From positions 62,001 to 126,000 of the forward strand of contig DATAWK010000005.1 in assembly GCA_036267255.1 (NCBI GenBank): a stretch of DNA of 64,000 bases, in the 5' to 3' direction. Position 1 is the first letter of the stretch. Every line of letters begins with the position of its first letter. This DNA comes from DATAWK01 sp036267255. Lineage in GTDB: Bacteria > Acidobacteriota > Terriglobia > Terriglobales > Acidobacteriaceae. A program made the translations under genes and the position numbers. The notes below the pieces were generated by a model. That model did no database searches, had not been told where the DNA came from, and saw only the letters and a list, made by a program, of their open reading frames with translations. This document shows positions 26,501-34,952 of this stretch, one piece after another.

Positions 26501-27087
26501 ACGGCAAAGTCGCGCTATCTCTGCATGGGACCAGAAGCACTCTTTCGTTGCCAGTTACACCTGGGCGCTGCCCGTCGAGAGAGTCTTCCGCAGGTCCAAT
26601 CGTCTGACCACGGAGTGGAGCATCTCTGGAATGACACGCTTCGCCACCGGCTTCCCTGTGATCTTGTACGACAATTCTGACAATTCGCTGTTGGGTACGC
26701 TGGGCAACGGCGTGAATAACTACCTATTAGATACACCGCAGTATCTGCCGGGGCTGCTGAAGATCAATACCAATGGCCGCAACGGCAGACCGGCATTCAA
26801 CACAGCCTTAGTTTCCGGAAGAAAATCTCGGCCAACTCGGCAACGCAAAGCGCCGCATCTTCTACGGGCCGGGGATCAATAACTTCGACCTGACACTCCA
26901 GAAAAATCTCCGCCTGGCCGACACAAAGTCACTTGAGTTTCGTGTTGAGGCATTCAACGTTTTCAATCACGCTCAGTTCTACGGGCCCGCATCGGTGGAC
27001 GGGCAGGTTGAAGATCCAAACTTCGGCCATATCGTCAGCGCTGCAGCGCCTCGCCTTGTACAGCTCGTGGCAAAATTCTCGTTCTAG
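23528..27087 (+). pseudogene. Oar-like TonB-dependent receptor, broken by two single-base frameshifts
   Basis: The first segment encodes a signal peptide, a carboxypeptidase-regulatory domain (GGSISGTVLDPSGAVVARAT), and a plug with LPLNGRSYTDLL. The frame is lost near 24480-24485, where one extra base separates QNQFG from GVIGGPIKHDKIFFF. The second long segment (to about 26811) encodes most of the barrel. An extra G near 26812 breaks it again; the third frame then gives LGQLGNAKRRIFYGPGINNF and ends in the typical terminal strand LVQLVAKFSF at 27087. Both defects look like +1 insertions. The rest is intact, so recent inactivation or sequencing error are both possible. It shares its last 4 bp with the end of nikR. 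Confidence 0.82.
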
Positions 27088-27518
27088 TGCGTATGTTTGG
27101 CGCCCTTCAGGTTTTCGCCTGAGTTCGTCAAAACAAGTTTCCCCAGCTCGACGCCACGAAGGGCCAGCATACGGTCTGCGATCTGCTGAAGGTCTCTGCT
27201 TTGCCCCTTCATAATGATGACTTCAAGGCAGTAGTGGTGGTCAAGATGTATGTGTGTGGCTGCTAGAATCATGGCGCCGGCAGAGTGCTGCGTCTCGGTC
27301 AACTTCTGAGAAAGATTTGGAACGTGGTGATCGTACACAAGCGTTAAGGTTCCAACGACCGGCTTGTTCGAATCGACGATCTGGGATAAAAGTGCCTCGC
27401 GGATGAGATCGCGGAATGCCTCGGAGCGGTTGGCGTAACCGCGCTTGGCAATCAGATGATCAAACTCCTTCAAGAGATCTTCGTCGAGCGAAACCCCCGT
27501 CCTGCTTAATTGCGACAT
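27084..27518 (-). CDS. nikR: Nickel-responsive transcriptional regulator NikR
   Basis: 144 aa. The N-terminal ribbon-helix-helix domain (RTGVSLDEDLLKEFDHLIAK, then YANRSEAFRDLIREAL) binds DNA. The C-terminal ACT-like domain carries the nickel ligands His78, His89, His91 and Cys97 (in THIHLDHHYC) with the same spacing as His76/87/89/Cys95 of E. coli NikR. It probably represses nickel uptake genes when Ni is plentiful; the closest targets are the NiCoT permease and the divergent TonB receptor. It converges with the receptor gene, overlapping by 4 bp. Confidence 0.95.
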   Translation of the reverse strand: MSQLSRTGVSLDEDLLKEFDHLIAKRGYANRSEAFRDLIREALLSQIVDSNKPVVGTLTLVYDHHVPNLSQKLTETQHSAGAMILAATHIHLDHHYCLEVIIMKGQSRDLQQIADRMLALRGVELGKLVLTNSGENLKGAKHTH

Positions 27519-27656
27519 CGTTCTTCTCCGTCACGATTGTACGGCGGAGCGGGTCGTATGGTGCCAACGCCTGCTCATCCGCTAAATGGCGCATAGTAAT
27601 CTCACGCTAAAGCTTAAAACTTTCTTGATCCTGTACTTGAAGAGTGGCGGAAATCT

Positions 27657-30600
27657 TCAGAAGTCGATTCTTCCCTGAAGTGCAATCATGTGCGGGGAGC
27701 TATCCCCGCCGAGGCCGACACCCAATAGTCCGGTAGGAGGGGAAATGGTGCTTGTCACAGCGCCAAATCCCGTCTGCGTTGCAGGTTTCCCCGGTGTACC
27801 CGCCTGATTGCTGGGCAGCGCAAAGTTGGGATGGTTGAAGACGTTGAAGAACTGCGTGTCGAAACGGAAGGTGACATGTTCTGTGACTGGAATCTTCTTG
27901 GTCACGTAAATCTCGGAATAGATGAAATGAGGTCCTCGATAGTTGTTACGGCCAGAGTTACCGAACTGGCAATTGGCGGGTGAATCTCCCCCAGCACACG
28001 CGCCGGTGCTGGGATCGACAACCGAAGCGAAGGCGTCCGGGTTGAGCCATTGCCGGGTGCCGGTCTGCGTTACACCGGTAACCGGAGTCTTACGATAGAT
28101 TGAAACACCGAAGACCCGGTTCGCATACTGGGGTCCGCTCCCTTGAAAGATGCCCTTGTTGTTCGCCGTGTAGGGAGCGCTGAGGACGCTGAATGGCACT
28201 CCGCTGTGCAGGAATGCCGTCTCCGATATCTGCCAGCCGCCCATTATCTGCCTCAGCAACGCATGGTCGGAACGAAAAGGAATCTCGTAGATGCCAAAGG
28301 CCGAGATGTTGTGGCGTATGTCGTAATCACAGTTACCGTATTCCTTACGCAGATTGCCCGGCAGTGGAGAGATAATGCCCAGACTGGAAAAAGGGAGCAA
28401 CCCTCCGTTCGATACTTCGTCGAGGCAATGGCTGTAGGTATAGTTGCCACGCAGTGTCAGACCGCGGTATTGCTTTGTTGCGCTGATTTGCAGGCCGGTA
28501 TAGTTGCTGCCCGCATCTGTGCGGAATTCATTGACGTTGCCGAAGCGTTGATCGAGCGGCTGCTTGTAGGCGAAAGGTGCGAAGCATCCATTGCAGACAG
28601 TCTGATAGCCGTTCAATTGGACCTGGTATGGTTCATGCACCGCGCGTGTGCCAACATAATCCACTCGCAGAGAACCTCTAGCGCCCAGTTCGCGTTCAAC
28701 CCCCAGGCTCCATTGCAGAAAGTACGGTGTCTTCAGCGTGCCGCTGGGAAAAGTATTCAGATTAACGGCTAAGGGACACGTCGGAGCGCCGGCAGGTAAG
28801 CCAACGCACGGCGCAGCTCCTGAATGAAAGGCGGTCTGAAAGAGCTGGTTTGCCTGCACTGTCGCGTCTACGGCACTCTTTGGTACTCCCGGCGCAACTC
28901 CGATGCCGCCCACCTGTCCGTTGATTCCACCCACGAAGACGGGCGCATACGGGGGATTCGTCGCCCCCAGATCGGCAACCTGCGCTGGAATGATGTCATT
29001 GAAGACGCCGCCTCCTGCATGGACCGCTGTCTTATCGGACAATTCGTAGGCTACCGCGGCACGCGGCTGCCAGCTCAGGAGTGGGGTACCCGGAAACAGC
29101 GTTCGCACATTGGTCTGGATTGCCCGGTTCAACGGCTGATCGATGTCATGCACCATATCCAGAAACGACCCTACAGGCCGTGCGAACAAACCGTGCTGAT
29201 TGATAGGGTTTGTATTCCAGGTCGCTCGCAAACCTGCCGTCAGGGTCCATCTCTGACTGGCCTTGAAGGTGTCCATTGCATACATATCGAGGTTGCCGAG
29301 AGCGATGCGCTCTTTCTGTGTAACTGGAAAACCGGCGGTCACCGTGGACGCGGCGCCATAGGTGAACTGCGCGAGATCGTTGTAGACCACGCTGGGGACA
29401 ACCCCTTCGCCGAGATCGTAGTCGCTTACATCCAGCCTGCGGGAGTTCTCACCGAACTCGAAGCTGTGGCGTCCGTGAGTCCAGATGAGATTGTCGTTGA
29501 TCTGCCACTGCGTTATCTTGCGGCCTTGTGTATAGGTCTGGTTGTTTCCGCCAAGCGTGGTGAAGGGCGCATTGGAACTGCCTCCGGCTAAAACGATCGG
29601 GAAGGTCTGGAGCACCTGTGAATAGTTGTTGGGCAGGAAGAGGCTTGAATACCAGCTTGCGCCGGGATTGAACTGATTGACCAGGTTCGGAGTGAACAGG
29701 TGCGTGTAGCCGAGCACAAGCGTCCTCTGCGGCTGTGGGGAATACGAGTTGAAGATGGGATTGATAGGGTCGGTGTAGGCGGCCTGCAGGCCCGTGTCCT
29801 GCTGGAAGCGATACCAGATGCTATTGTCTGCGTTGATGGTGTGGTCGATCTTGACGACGATCAGGTTCTCGCTGTCCTTGTTGTTCAACGACTGGGAGCG
29901 CTTGTTCGCGCAGCCGGACCCATTGAAGAGATTCGCGGAAGTTTGCGTGCCGGGCAGCAAGACTCCGTTTTGGTCCAACGGGCACGAGAGAACAGGTGTC
30001 GGTGTTCCTGCTGTATCGCTATAGAGACCGAACATCTTTTGATAGAACCCCACTTCCTGCAGCTGTGCGGGCAGCATGGTACCGTTGATCGGATCGGTTC
30101 CGCCGCGGGGCAATTGCTGCAACACATATTGTTGATAAGCAGGCGAGGGCACGGTCGTCCGAGCGACCAGCGGAAGAGCGATGCGGATGCCTTCGTAGTG
30201 CCCGAAGAAAAAGAGTTTGTTTCGCAGGATCGGTCCGCCCAGGCTCACGCCAAACTCGTTCACGACTGAGCGCGGTTTCCTGGCGATGTTCCCCGGTGTG
30301 TCGTTGGCATGGAGGAAGTAATCGGTGGCGTTGAGCAGGGATCCGTTCCATATCTCGTACACATCTCCGTGAAAGCGATTCGTACCCGATTTCGTGAAGT
30401 AGTTGACCTGCGAGGCTCCGTAGCGCCCCTGATCGACTGCGTAGGAATTGGTGTTTACGGTCACTTCCTGCAAGGCATCCAGTCCGATGACGAGATTGGT
30501 TGAAAGGCCTATATTCAGTCCGAGAAAAGGATCGTTGGCGTCGAAACCGTCCAGAATATAGCCATTCGATGTGGCAGGTAGTCCGTTGAATTCAACGTTG

Positions 30601-31157
30601 CCGTAGCCGCCTGCGGCCTTTGCGTCATTCGACGAACCTGCCGTATTCATGAGTGCGCCCTGCGCGAACTGCGCAATATAAGTCAGGTCTTGGCCCGGAT
30701 TGGGGAGGCTCTTGATGGTCTTGGCTTCCAGCGTGGTCGATGTGTTTGCGTTCTCCAGACTCATCAGCCCGGATTGCGCGGCCACTTCGACAGATTGCGA
30801 AGTTGCTGCGGGAAACAGCGTGAAATCGACGGTGGCCGTCTGGCCCACGGAAACACTCGTGGGTTGTGACTGCCCCGTACCGAATCCCTCGGCATGAACC
30901 TCGATCCGGTAGGTTCCAGGGTTCACTTGTGAAAAGAGAAAGTGCCCGTCCCCGTTACTCTGGACGATGCGAACTGCGCCGGTATCGATATCGGTTGCCT
31001 TTACCTGGGCATTGGGAACCACCGCGCCACTCTTATCCGCAATACTGCCCGCAAGAGCACTGCTGGTGCCACTCTGCGCCCAAAGTGGAGACGTACGAAC
31101 CGCGATGAACATCAGGAAACACGCTAGAATTGTCCTTGCGATTCTTCTTTGCATCAT
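27657..31157 (-). CDS. Oar-like TonB-dependent outer-membrane receptor
   Basis: About 1166 aa from the ATG at 31157, which has GGAG 7 nt upstream; the open frame extends further but without a ribosome site. A signal peptide (ARTILACFLMFIAVRTSPLWAQ) is followed by a carboxypeptidase-regulatory beta-sandwich (ALAGSIADKSGAVVPNAQVK), a plug (VNYFTKSGTNRFHGDVYEIW) and a long beta-barrel ending ALQGRIDF with the terminal aromatic residue. This architecture is abundant in Acidobacteriota. Its promoter carries DtxR-type palindromes and faces a DtxR-family regulator, so metal uptake (iron or manganese) is the likely role. The substrate is not shown by sequence. Confidence 0.9.
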   Translation of the reverse strand: MMQRRIARTILACFLMFIAVRTSPLWAQSGTSSALAGSIADKSGAVVPNAQVKATDIDTGAVRIVQSNGDGHFLFSQVNPGTYRIEVHAEGFGTGQSQPTSVSVGQTATVDFTLFPAATSQSVEVAAQSGLMSLENANTSTTLEAKTIKSLPNPGQDLTYIAQFAQGALMNTAGSSNDAKAAGGYGNVEFNGLPATSNGYILDGFDANDPFLGLNIGLSTNLVIGLDALQEVTVNTNSYAVDQGRYGASQVNYFTKSGTNRFHGDVYEIWNGSLLNATDYFLHANDTPGNIARKPRSVVNEFGVSLGGPILRNKLFFFGHYEGIRIALPLVARTTVPSPAYQQYVLQQLPRGGTDPINGTMLPAQLQEVGFYQKMFGLYSDTAGTPTPVLSCPLDQNGVLLPGTQTSANLFNGSGCANKRSQSLNNKDSENLIVVKIDHTINADNSIWYRFQQDTGLQAAYTDPINPIFNSYSPQPQRTLVLGYTHLFTPNLVNQFNPGASWYSSLFLPNNYSQVLQTFPIVLAGGSSNAPFTTLGGNNQTYTQGRKITQWQINDNLIWTHGRHSFEFGENSRRLDVSDYDLGEGVVPSVVYNDLAQFTYGAASTVTAGFPVTQKERIALGNLDMYAMDTFKASQRWTLTAGLRATWNTNPINQHGLFARPVGSFLDMVHDIDQPLNRAIQTNVRTLFPGTPLLSWQPRAAVAYELSDKTAVHAGGGVFNDIIPAQVADLGATNPPYAPVFVGGINGQVGGIGVAPGVPKSAVDATVQANQLFQTAFHSGAAPCVGLPAGAPTCPLAVNLNTFPSGTLKTPYFLQWSLGVERELGARGSLRVDYVGTRAVHEPYQVQLNGYQTVCNGCFAPFAYKQPLDQRFGNVNEFRTDAGSNYTGLQISATKQYRGLTLRGNYTYSHCLDEVSNGGLLPFSSLGIISPLPGNLRKEYGNCDYDIRHNISAFGIYEIPFRSDHALLRQIMGGWQISETAFLHSGVPFSVLSAPYTANNKGIFQGSGPQYANRVFGVSIYRKTPVTGVTQTGTRQWLNPDAFASVVDPSTGACAGGDSPANCQFGNSGRNNYRGPHFIYSEIYVTKKIPVTEHVTFRFDTQFFNVFNHPNFALPSNQAGTPGKPATQTGFGAVTSTISPPTGLLGVGLGGDSSPHMIALQGRIDF

Positions 31158-31236
31158 GGGGAATCTCCGGGTGCCGCTGGCTCGGAAGGTCTGCGTAGCC
31201 GTCGCGATGAATCGGCAGCGGCAACAGTCCGGCAGC

Positions 31237-31271
31237 ATATTTAGGCATGCCTAAATATTAGGTACGCCTAA
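31237..31271. promoter_or_regulatory. Two DtxR/MntR-type operator palindromes
   Basis: A 22-bp perfect palindrome spans 31237-31258 with core TTTAGGCATGCCTAAA. A second, TTAGGTACGCCTAA, spans 31258-31271; its five-base arms TTAGG/CCTAA are perfect. Their centres are 17 bp apart. They lie between the TonB receptor (minus) and the DtxR-family gene (plus), consistent with autoregulated metal-dependent repression of both. Confidence 0.75.
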
Positions 31272-31309
31272 AATATACCCGTGTCAAATTGCGAATTTGA
31301 GAGTGCGCT

Positions 31310-31996
31310 ATGACCGCTCGCCGCCAACCGAACCCGAACACTGAATCCGTGGACAACTATCTCAAAGCGATTCTGACTCTGGGTGGGCCCGAAGAGAGTA
31401 GGGTGACGGGCAATGCTCTCGCGCACTATCTGGACGTTGCGCCCGCCTCCATTACGAATATGCTGCAAAAGCTGGCCGCAAGCTCGCCTCCACTTGTCGA
31501 ATATGAGCGGCACCGTGGTGTACAGCTGGCCGCATCGGGAAAGAAACGGGCGTTGGAGGTAGTGCGCCACCACCGCCTTATCGAAACGTTCCTCTATGAA
31601 GTACTCGACTATCCAATCGACAAAGTGCATGAAGAAGCCGAGCGTCTCGAACATTTCATCTCGGAGCTATTTGAGGAGCGTATCGCAGCCAAGCTCGGAC
31701 ATCCAAAGATCGATCCGCACGGGCATTGCATTCCCACAATGGATGGGAAGATGCCGAAGCAGAATTCCATATCGCTCACGGATGCGTTGGAAGGAACTTT
31801 TATCGTAGAAAGTGTCTCAGACCACGATGCGCGCACGTTAAAGCTGCTCAAGAGCAGCGGTATCGGACCTGGTGTCCATCTTCGTCTGAAAAGCCAGAAA
31901 GCTGATGATTTCGCCGTGAGCATCGGACGCTCGGCAAAAACCCTGCATCTTACACGCGAAGCCGCTGCTGCAATCAGAATCCATCCTCATCATTAA
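31310..31996 (+). CDS. DtxR/MntR-family metal-dependent transcriptional regulator
   Basis: 228 aa with the family's order: winged HTH (SVDNYLKAILTLGG... VTGNALAHYLDVAPASITNM), dimerisation/metal-binding domain (VVRHHRLIETFLYEVLDYP, HEEAERLEHFIS) and a C-terminal SH3-like domain (residues about 150-225). The metal-site residues HHRLIE and HEEAE are present. The two DtxR-type boxes in its own upstream region suggest autoregulation and control of the divergent TonB receptor. Fe versus Mn response cannot be decided. Confidence 0.92.
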   Translation: MTARRQPNPNTESVDNYLKAILTLGGPEESRVTGNALAHYLDVAPASITNMLQKLAASSPPLVEYERHRGVQLAASGKKRALEVVRHHRLIETFLYEVLDYPIDKVHEEAERLEHFISELFEERIAAKLGHPKIDPHGHCIPTMDGKMPKQNSISLTDALEGTFIVESVSDHDARTLKLLKSSGIGPGVHLRLKSQKADDFAVSIGRSAKTLHLTREAAAAIRIHPHH

Positions 31997-32067
31997 CAAA
32001 TAAGAGGTCGGCTATCGGACGTGGTTGACGAGTCCCATCGCGGACTGGTAATTCTTGTCTTGTCACA

Positions 32068-32178
32068 ATGCCGCACAACCTGTCCACGTTCGATCTAGCT
32101 CTGTCGCTCCGCCTGCGGGCTGAGATCGCCATTCCACGCATTCTGATTAGCCCGCCATCAGGTGGTGCCGGCATGTAA
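32068..32178 (+). CDS. Leu/Ile-rich leader peptide of an attenuator
   Basis: 36-aa ORF beginning MPHNLSTFDLALSLRLRAEI and ending ILISPPSGGAGM; ten of its residues are Leu or Ile. It is followed 25 bp later by a strong terminator hairpin and then an IlvM-like ACT gene, the layout of branched-chain amino-acid attenuators. No convincing Shine-Dalgarno is seen. The GGTGG near its end (32161-32165) can pair with the left arm of the terminator, allowing an alternative structure. Confidence 0.55.
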   Translation: MPHNLSTFDLALSLRLRAEIAIPRILISPPSGGAGM

Positions 32179-32202
32179 TCGTTTCTCCCAACGAAAGCCA
32201 GC

Positions 32203-32238
32203 AGCCACCAGCATAATGCGCTTGGTGGCTTTTTCTTT
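32203..32238 (+). terminator. Attenuator-type intrinsic terminator
   Basis: AGCCACCA (32203-32210) pairs perfectly with TGGTGGCT (32223-32230), followed directly by TTTTCTTT. It lies between the leader peptide and the ACT-domain gene, so read-through versus termination would control that gene. Confidence 0.7.
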
Positions 32239-32270
32239 GTCCGCAACATTCCCACAGAAAGGAGCCGCTT

Positions 32271-32504
32271 ATGACCTGGAAGTTCCATGTACACGCAACC
32301 GAACAACGGAGGCTATTCTCGCGTATTCTTCAGATCCTTGAAAGCCAACTGGTCAGCATCCGCTCCTTCGCAGGGGAGGCAAACAATGGCGGGGTTCACA
32401 TTACCTTCGTGGTCTCGTCCGAAGAGGACAGATCGTATCGCATCGAGGCACTTCTTTATCGCCTGGAGGATGTTCGCAGTGTGTCCGTTCTATCGGAACC
32501 GTGA
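32271..32504 (+). CDS. IlvM-like ACT-domain protein (orphan acetolactate synthase small subunit)
   Basis: 77 aa; AAAGGAG lies 7 nt before the ATG. The sequence FHVHATEQRRLFSRILQILE, then ITFVVSSEE and IEALLYRLEDVRSVSVL fits a single ACT domain and resembles IlvM, the short regulatory subunit of acetolactate synthase II. ACT domains bind branched-chain amino acids. No catalytic acetolactate synthase, ilvC or ilvD follows, so it is an orphan here: either the large subunit is encoded elsewhere, or the operon has been truncated. The leader/hairpin upstream supports amino-acid control. Confidence 0.65.
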   Translation: MTWKFHVHATEQRRLFSRILQILESQLVSIRSFAGEANNGGVHITFVVSSEEDRSYRIEALLYRLEDVRSVSVLSEP

Positions 32505-32732
32505 AACTGCACCGGCAATCCGAGGCATGGATTCGCAGCCTTCTGGAGGAGACCCATCATTCGTAGTGAACTTTACAGCTACGCCCAATCGTTGGGGGTG
32601 AAATTCGGATGGGAGATTGGTGGGCTTATTGCAGGACATTGGATCGGGCAGTTTCTGTACGAAAGAATCACTCACAGTGGACTCAGCAGCATCAACAGAT
32701 GTCACTTGTATTGCAGCCGATTCTTCGGCGAT

Positions 32733-33347
32733 TCATTGCATAGGATAGCCGCGAAGGAAAAGATCGACTGTCTCGCGGACCAACCGATCCAGGGTCTTGG
32801 CGTCGGCTTGTGTGTCCATTCCTGCAAGCAGCCGATACAAAATATTTGAGGACAACGCATCATAAAAATATATCGCTGCCGTTGCTTGCGCTGATGCGCG
32901 CTGCTTCGCGTCGCCGGAGTAAGACATGAGGACATTTGCAATCAACTTCGTCGTTGCCTGAGGGCCATGCACATACCATGCATATCCAACTTCCGGACAT
33001 CGTGGCGCCTCTGCAATCACCAATCGGTGCAATGCGATAGAGTGCGGCTTAGTGAGAAGACCAACAAGTGCCCGGCCAAGCTTCTTCAAGCTCTGCTCCA
33101 GACTCAACTTCGAGTAATCGATATCGCGCAGCGGAGCGTTGAATTCCTTGCAGAGATTTTCGATGGTCAGAATAAACAAACCGCACTTACCGCCAAAGGT
33201 GCTGTATATGGTGCTCTTGGATCCTCCAGCCTTTTGTACAATTTCATCTATCGTTACGCCATCATAACCACGCTTCAAGAATAGATCGGCTGCAGTTTTC
33301 TCCAGGGCTGCGCGGCGTTTTTTTGAACGTGCCTGCTCTTTTTTCAT
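32733..33347 (-). CDS. TetR/AcrR-family transcriptional regulator
   Basis: 204 aa from ATG 33347, which is preceded by GGAGGT; the frame is open 13 codons further. N-terminal HTH: ALEKTAADLFLKRGYDGVTI followed by IVQKAGGSKSTIYSTFGGK, a canonical TetR domain. The C-terminal half is the variable ligand-binding domain (IALHRLVIAEAPRCPEVGYAWY), typical of TetR_C relatives of efflux regulators. It is divergent from the dehydrogenase/TonB pair, with a 20-bp palindrome between them. Confidence 0.93.
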   Translation of the reverse strand: MKKEQARSKKRRAALEKTAADLFLKRGYDGVTIDEIVQKAGGSKSTIYSTFGGKCGLFILTIENLCKEFNAPLRDIDYSKLSLEQSLKKLGRALVGLLTKPHSIALHRLVIAEAPRCPEVGYAWYVHGPQATTKLIANVLMSYSGDAKQRASAQATAAIYFYDALSSNILYRLLAGMDTQADAKTLDRLVRETVDLFLRGYPMQ

Positions 33348-33480
33348 TTCTACCTCCATTGCAAAAGTCGCAGATTGAGAATGCATATGGCCCGTAACGT
33401 GTATGCAGTCTCGCTTTTCACAAGTTCATCAATTTAAGATTGCTACAAATATAAGCGAATTTTTCTAAATCTTGCAGTTA

Positions 33481-33500
33481 AATGTACTGTACGGTACATT
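33481..33500. promoter_or_regulatory. TetR-type operator palindrome
   Basis: AATGTACTGTACGGTACATT: arms AATGTAC and GTACATT are perfect inverted repeats around a 6-bp centre. It lies in the divergent promoter region between the TetR gene and the dehydrogenase gene, followed by a possible -10 element TATTAT at 33503-33508. Confidence 0.65.
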
Positions 33501-33629
33501 CTTATTATAGAGCGAAACGCCGATTGCGATCTCATCTTTGGAATGTTTACAGACGAGATGCACATATTCACCGGCAGCACATGGCGTTGTTATCGCTTTA
33601 TCATTCCGATTCCAGCGAGGAACTTCTCT

Positions 33630-34952
33630 ATGAAAATTGCCCATCTTTGGCTCGCTACAATTGCGGCGGCTGTGATCATGCCATCTTTATTTGGCTTGGA
33701 GAGTCCATCCTCTACTTCAAAAGTACAAACAGGGCCAGCAGCATTTACCAACTGGCAACAGGAGAAGCCGGGGGTCTCCCGCAAGATCACTCTCGCCGAT
33801 CTCCCGCAACCATTCGCGACCAAGTCCGTTGACAATGGACCCAACATTGTTCCACGCCCCGCCAATGCATGGCCTCAAACTCTGCCAGGATTCAAGGTGG
33901 AACTGTACGCGACTGGCTTGGATAATCCACGCTTGATCCGCACTGCGCCCAATGGAGATTTGTTTGTTGCAGAGAGCCATGGAGGAGATATCCGTGTCTT
34001 TCGTGGCATCACAAAAGATGGAAAACCTGAAAAATCTGAGGTGTTTGCTACAGACTTGAATCTTCCCTTCGGAATTGCGTTTTACCCTGTCGGACCCAAT
34101 CCGCAATGGGTGTATGTAGGGAACACAGATTCCGTTGTACGTTTTCCGTATCACAATGGGGATATGAAGGCCACAGGCGCCGCACAAACCATCGTTTCCG
34201 ATATACCCGGCGGTGGCCATCTGCGCGGCGGCGGCCATTGGACTCGCGATGTCGCATTCTCTTCTGACAACACCAAAATGTTTGTCTCCGTGGGATCACA
34301 CTCCAATCACGACAATGCCGACAACAACCCATTGGAATGGCACCGTGCCGACATTCTGGAGTACACACCTGAAGGTAAAGATTTCAAGATCTATGCCTAT
34401 GGCATCCGAAATCCAGTTGGGATTGCCATCAATCCAACAACGGGTCAATTATGGGCCTCTGTGAATGAACGAGACACGTTGGGAAATAACCTTGTGCCGG
34501 ACTATATCACCCATATTCAGGAAGGCGGATTCTATGGCTGGCCATGGTTTTATATGGGTGGGCACTGGGACCCGACGCTTCAAGGCAAACATCCGGAATT
34601 GAAAAATAAAGTACTAACGCCGGATGTTCTTATCCAACCGCATTCCGCCTCATTGGAAATGACGTTTTATGAAGGACACCAGTTCCCCGCTGAGTACCAT
34701 GGAGATGTTTTCGCAGCGGAACACGGGTCGTGGAACAAGCGACAGCGCGCCGGATACGAAGTGGTCCGTGTACCTTTGAAAGATAGGCATGCAACAGGAG
34801 TTTACGAGGACTTTCTCACTGGATTTGTTCTTTCTGATGGGAGTGTCTGGGGGCGTCCAGTTGGCGTGGCTGTGGCAAAAGACGGCTCGTTGATGGTCAC
34901 AGACGATGGCTCTAACTCCATTTGGCGCGTCAGCTACACGGGTGCGCATTAA
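33630..34952 (+). CDS. PQQ-dependent sugar dehydrogenase-like protein (sorbosone dehydrogenase family), exported
   Basis: 440 aa from ATG 33630, with GAGGAAC upstream and a signal-like N-terminus (MKIAHLWLATIAAAVIMPSLFG). The body is a six-bladed propeller of the soluble glucose/L-sorbosone dehydrogenase superfamily: LPGFKVELYATGLDNPRLIR, GGGHWTRDVAFSSDNTKMFV, YGIRNPVGIAINPTTGQLWA, EGGFYGWPWFYMGG. The members use PQQ, but many Acidobacteria paralogues have unknown substrates. The preceding palindrome suggests control by the adjacent TetR. It is followed by a TonB receptor whose frame overlaps its end. Confidence 0.88.
   Translation: MKIAHLWLATIAAAVIMPSLFGLESPSSTSKVQTGPAAFTNWQQEKPGVSRKITLADLPQPFATKSVDNGPNIVPRPANAWPQTLPGFKVELYATGLDNPRLIRTAPNGDLFVAESHGGDIRVFRGITKDGKPEKSEVFATDLNLPFGIAFYPVGPNPQWVYVGNTDSVVRFPYHNGDMKATGAAQTIVSDIPGGGHLRGGGHWTRDVAFSSDNTKMFVSVGSHSNHDNADNNPLEWHRADILEYTPEGKDFKIYAYGIRNPVGIAINPTTGQLWASVNERDTLGNNLVPDYITHIQEGGFYGWPWFYMGGHWDPTLQGKHPELKNKVLTPDVLIQPHSASLEMTFYEGHQFPAEYHGDVFAAEHGSWNKRQRAGYEVVRVPLKDRHATGVYEDFLTGFVLSDGSVWGRPVGVAVAKDGSLMVTDDGSNSIWRVSYTGAH

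Noticed and set aside
27540..27620. Possible NikR operator (GTATG...CATCC) upstream of nikR
   Set aside because: Half-sites are weak and the spacing does not match GTATGA-N16-TCATAC; no better match was seen.
28143..28772. 209-aa plus-strand frame inside the large TonB receptor
   Set aside because: It lies fully antisense to a well-supported receptor gene and has no recognisable domain or ribosome site.
31974..32306. 110-aa minus-strand frame over the leader/attenuator region
   Set aside because: Overlaps the plus-strand leader peptide and hairpin and has no motif or ribosome site.
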